A stretch of DNA of 64,000 nucleotides from Cerioporus squamosus (Eukaryota > Basidiomycota > Agaricomycetes > Polyporales > Polyporaceae), in NCBI GenBank assembly GCA_022592435.1, contig JABYQS010000004.1:556544-620543 (forward strand), in the 5' to 3' direction. Made by a program: the position numbers and the translations under genes. Shown in pieces: positions 60,201-64,000 of this stretch (position 1 is its first letter; each line of letters begins with the position of its first letter). The notes under the pieces were generated by a model. That model was given only the letters and a program-made list of their open reading frames with translations. It searched no databases and was not told the origin of the DNA.

Positions 60201-63200
60201 CTGGAGCGAGTCTAGTCGACCGCTGGACGCGCTAACAGATGACACCAGCGTCGATGCCATGACGAGCCATGACAGTCCGGAGATGAGCGAGAGCATGAAG
60301 GATATGCAGAGCCAGCTTGAGCATCAGAGGGCGGAGTTCGAGATGCGCCTCCAATCCATCGCGGAGTCGGAGGAGGCGGAGGACATCAAGGTGGAGAAGG
60401 AGCAGATGGAGCGCCAGCTGAAGCTCGTGCAGATTCACATGAAGCGTCTGCTGGATGCTAGGGCGCGGGGTGAGACCGAGTTGGAGGACGTCCCGTTCGA
60501 GCCCGTCATCTACACTGCGAAGCAGTTGCGTCTTATACGTAAGGTGCTGGACAAGTGGAGGGCGCACCGGTCTTTCTCTATGGCAGAGGTGGTCTTGTCC
60601 AATGCTGTCCTCATCAAAGAGGCAAATGTCATTAGGTGCGTTTCAAAATGTCCCTTCCGCCCGCAATCTCATGCTGAACATACCATCTTCTGCAGCAAGG
60701 AGCTCGGGAAGGACGTTAGCTACAACTTCACCGTGGCTGCCGGTGGCTCGTTGGCTGCCCTGCGTCCGCCATAGACTCTATAGCCGGACTGGACCAATTC
60801 GGTGACGTTGCTGATCCGGTCTTGGCCTCTGCAACTCAGCCATCCGTAGCTGTCAAGGTCGTCGACCGGCGACACGGTGCTATCTACGTCTGGTCACTGG
60901 ACCGTTTACAACAGCAGCTGCAGCGTATGCGCAACCTCACTACATTCATCGACCGCCCCTCGTACTCGCAGCACTTCTCGTCCGAAGAGCCTTTTTACGA
61001 CAGCCCCCCACCCGACTACTCCTTCATCGGGAACGCCCTCCTCTCGCTAGCCCCTCTTTCTCGACGTCTTTCCTCGTCCTCCGTGGTGCCCATTTTCTGC
61101 AGATATACGGCGGAAGCGATAGGCTCGTGTCGTATCGAGGTCAAGATCGCTAATGTTGTCCTGTCGCCTAAACATGCGAATGCCTCCGTTACCTCTACTC
61201 GCTCTTCATCTCCGGTACCGGGCACGGTCCCTCCCGGCAGCAAGATCACCTTCTATCTCGTCGTAGACCAAGTGAAGGGTCTCTCCCATCACGACTTCTC
61301 ATTCGTCCACCTGCAAGTTCGCCTCTCCTCCTTCCTCGGTCCCTCGCTCACTGCAGAAGAGGTCTATCCATCTTCTGCGGTCGATTTGGACTCGGGTACT
61401 CTTTCCGACCTGAAGTTCCGCCGCAGTTTCTCGGTAGTTGCCTCGTCGAAGGTTCTGGCATACCTTCGTCAAGGCTACGCGCCCATCGAGTTCTACGCAC
61501 GCCTGAAGCCCACCTACCTCGAACGCATGGAGCGCTGGGACGAGATGCGCGACACACGAATACCCACGAGTCTGAGTTCGTCATCAGCGGGCACGCCACA
61601 GAGCCAACCGACCACTCTCCCTCCCATGCGCCGCTCCGAGAACGACTTCGTCACGGAGCAGGTGCACGATGTCACTGCTTGGTTGCAAGTGTGCGAGCTC
61701 GCTCCGGATGGGACGTACAAGCCCGTGCCTGTGGTGTCGTCAGGGTACCACGATCCTGGCTCGTACCAGCTGCACCAGGGCTTGCAACGGCGACTCGTCC
61801 TGACCCTATCTTCCCACTCCGGTCGACAACTTCCTTGGACGGAGATAACTCGCATAAGGCTCGGAAACGTCCGGCATCTCGATGCCAAGGGCATGCTTCA
61901 CGAATCCACGTCCAAGGCCCTCACCACGCTTCCTCTCCTTCAGGACCAGCAGATCGAGTACAAGCCCGACGGCACTGGGAGCATCACCGCCGAAGCTCTC
62001 TGGGACTCGAGCGTGCACAACTCGATCCTGCTAAACCGCGTCACGTCTTCCGGTCAGCGGGTCCTCCTTCAGGTTTCCTGGTCAGTGGCCGTAGAGTCTT
62101 GCGCCGAACCTGTGCAATTTAGCATGGACACTGCGGTCACCATCCAATCCCGAGATGCCCGACCACCGTCGCGACTGACCTCGCTGTTTGGGTCGACGAA
62201 AGTTCTGCCGAAGACCAGCACGATATTCTCGGTCAGACTCACGCCACCGCTGACGCGTTCACCCAAGGATCTTTGGAGGCTCGATACGGCCGAGAAATAC
62301 GTCCGGGGTGAGGAGGCGCTCGGCATCTGGAGACCGAGGGGCGTTTCGGTCGTGGAGGATTACTCGAGGCTCGTAACGATGGAGCGCCGTGCGGCCGACG
62401 TGCAGGCAATTCGTGTCATCCTCGCCTCGTCACCGACGAGCAGGGTGAAGCAACAGGATGCTGAGGTGTGGGCGTCCGATGCGTCTGAAGAGTTACTGAG
62501 GAAGGCGCTTGCGCTGTGGCAGAAGCGCTTCGGCCACCGGGGCGAGGGTAAGTTCTGCGAATGCTCTCCGAGGTGGTGATGTTCTCATCGCATTTCGTTG
62601 CGGGTGGTAGATCGTTATCAGCCAGGAACCCGTCGAACCCGACGTTCTCAGCGTCACCTCGGGCAAGGCACCATCTGAGACGACCTCCGTCGACTCTCTC
62701 AAGCTCAATTCGACTACAAAGCTTGTTCCTCGAAAGTGCGTCAGTGCTTGCTGCGACTTCCAAATTCTTATGTTGACCTTGACCAACCCTTTTGCAGTGA
62801 CGGGCCGACGAAGAAAGGGCACTTGATGCTGATGACCGATGCAAACGAGAACACATGGGAGCGGCGATCTGTTCGTCCTGAGAAGGTGAGTTCTGCTCAA
62901 ATGCATCATGACCTTGAGTGCTCACAAGAAACGCCTTTGTAGGCCGTACCTGTACATGTACGCCCACTCGAATGAGATCGAGGAAATTGGCGTGATCAGT
63001 CTGACCGGCGTGAACGTCGAGAACAATCCAGAGATGGAAGCTTTGCTAGGAGTATGTCCCTAACTTGCTCTGCCCTGGGGCAAACACTGATATCTGCTCG
63101 ATACAACAGAAAAAGTTCACCTTCACCCTCTTCACATCATCCAACTCATATGCATTGGCTGCGCCAAGTCAGAAGGAGCTCCTAGCATGGACTACGAAGC

Positions 63201-63226
63201 TGGACCCGACCCGACTCCCCTCATGA
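57270..63226 (+). CDS. unc104: Kinesin-3 motor, Unc104/KIF1A type
   Basis: A plus-end microtubule motor that in fungi moves early endosomes. The ATG at 57270 gives [21 protein letters not shown] and joins to [12 protein letters not shown]. The ATP-binding loop is built from a 12-nt exon (57758-57769) and the next exon (57822-57851): [15 protein letters not shown]. Switch motifs are [13 protein letters not shown] and [16 protein letters not shown], with [28 protein letters not shown] and [14 protein letters not shown]. An FHA domain ([19 protein letters not shown]), coiled coil, KIF1B-type and DUF3694 regions ([20 protein letters not shown]) and a C-terminal PH domain ([28 protein letters not shown]) follow. 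TGA is at 63224. About 1,600 residues, normal. The frame breaks once near 60760, where one C seems missing. Confidence 0.93.
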
Positions 63227-63774
63227 TACGACACGAAATTTTATGACGACACGGATCTTCGTATGCTTCTGACCCTTTTTCTCTCTGGTTTTCTGTCCAT
63301 ACTAGTTCGCATTATTCCACTAGTCTTATAACCTCGCAGTCGCCGTCGTGTTTGCTTACTACTAGTAGTCTCTTTGTCGTTCCCATCGCACACCATCCCT
63401 GCACATCTATGCACATATTACATACGTAGTACAAACCGGCTGTTCCATATACTCCTAGAACTGATATCCTTAGTCGTGCATACCACGATATCCCATGTAC
63501 CCTATATTAGTAGCTCGGGGTGGTTGTGGACCAATGGATTTGAGGCGGCCCGGGCCTCTGGTGGACAGCAGGGAACTTGGTCGGTGATTGCGTGAGGTCG
63601 CCATATGGGCAGCCATGATGACATCCCGTCCGTGTGTGCCCGCTCGGTCGTCCGAGAGCGACTGGTGGCGCGTATGTGACAGGACAGCGCTCAAGTGGAT
63701 ACGGCGCGGATGGTGACAAGGCGGCGAGAAGGTGAAGAAGGACAGGACGAGCTCCAAGGGTGCTCGGCAGAAGA
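63227..63774. other. Convergent 3' flanks
   Basis: About 0.55 kb between the kinesin stop and the stop of the next minus-strand gene. AT-richer, with no coding exon recognised. Probably two 3' untranslated regions. Confidence 0.5.
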
Positions 63775-64000
63775 TCAGAGCAAGTCGAAATCGTCGAGCT
63801 GGCGGTGGTGTGAGCAAACGAACTAAAATACTACGGGAGTTGCACTCACCTCGTCGTTGTACCGCATGATTGTGCGCTTGAGCTTGGATGTATCGACCCA
63901 AGTGACGAAGTTTCCATGTCTAGCCGAAGCATAAGCGCGTCTTGTGAGCTGCAGGGCGTTCGGTGAGTGCTACCGTGTTACGAGATACGCAGGGTCCGTT
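63775..64000 (-). CDS. 3' end of an unidentified gene (partial)
   Basis: Two exons on the minus strand: about 63850-63969 (NALQLTRRAYASARHG, NFVTWVDTSKLKRTI, MRYNDE) and 63775-63798 (LDDFDLL and stop), separated by a 51-bp GTGAGT..CCGCCAG intron. The sequence is clearly protein-like, but I do not recognise the family. The 5' part lies beyond the window. Confidence 0.6.

Noticed and set aside
60775..60822. Two separate genes (kinesin motor and a second protein starting near 60822)
   Set aside because: The second frame begins with sequence typical of the middle of kinesin-3, and a single missing C explains the break.

Overview
The window is nuclear DNA of a filamentous basidiomycete, most likely an Agaricomycete. 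Genes are dense, GC-rich and cut by many 45-65 bp introns with GT..AG ends and CTRAC-like branch sites. The recognisable products are fungal housekeeping or secondary-metabolism families. I assigned function from motifs and exon joins that I could read; no database search was run.

Left part (1-18,000). Three related salicylate-hydroxylase-type FAD monooxygenase genes lie on the minus strand (633-2466, 6512-8343, 9404-11256). Between the first two sit a cytochrome b5/acyl-CoA dehydrogenase fusion (2979-5035, -) and the tRNA adenosine deaminase subunit Tad2 (5415-6225, +). A complete prolyl oligopeptidase (11960-15340, -) is divergent from a mitochondrial FAD/folate-type carrier (15886-17253, +). 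A 63-bp scrap of a fourth monooxygenase lies at 17868-17930.

Middle (18,000-32,200). A Rad16-type SNF2/RING DNA-repair ATPase (18205-22071, -) is followed by two unusual multidomain enzymes. One is a minus-strand fusion of a GDP-mannose-3,5-epimerase-like domain, two glycosyltransferase-like domains and a membrane tail (22450-25521). The other, divergent from it, is a methyltransferase-GT8 fusion (26223-28106, +). Together they look like a two-gene module for building and decorating a glycan. Next is a LIM-domain-binding (LDB-type) transcriptional co-regulator (28882-32184, -).

Tandem array (31,036 to about 54,895). An 11.17-11.20 kb unit occurs twice in full, plus a 1.5-kb third copy. Each unit starts inside the LDB coding exon. 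It carries that gene's 5' half and promoter, a 320-335 bp tandem repeat with a conserved dyad, and about 7 kb of intron-dense orphan sequence on both strands. It ends inside the first exon of an unknown plus-strand gene. Copies 2 and 3 therefore hold truncated LDB genes without the LIM-binding domain.

Right part (55,000-64,000). After an apparently gene-poor stretch comes a full-length kinesin-3 (Unc104/KIF1A type, 57270-63226, +), and the 3' end of an unidentified minus-strand gene reaches the window edge.

Several good genes carry one-base gains or losses in C or G runs (third monooxygenase, epimerase-glycosyltransferase fusion, kinesin). These look more like consensus errors than real mutations, and matter to anyone using the translations.
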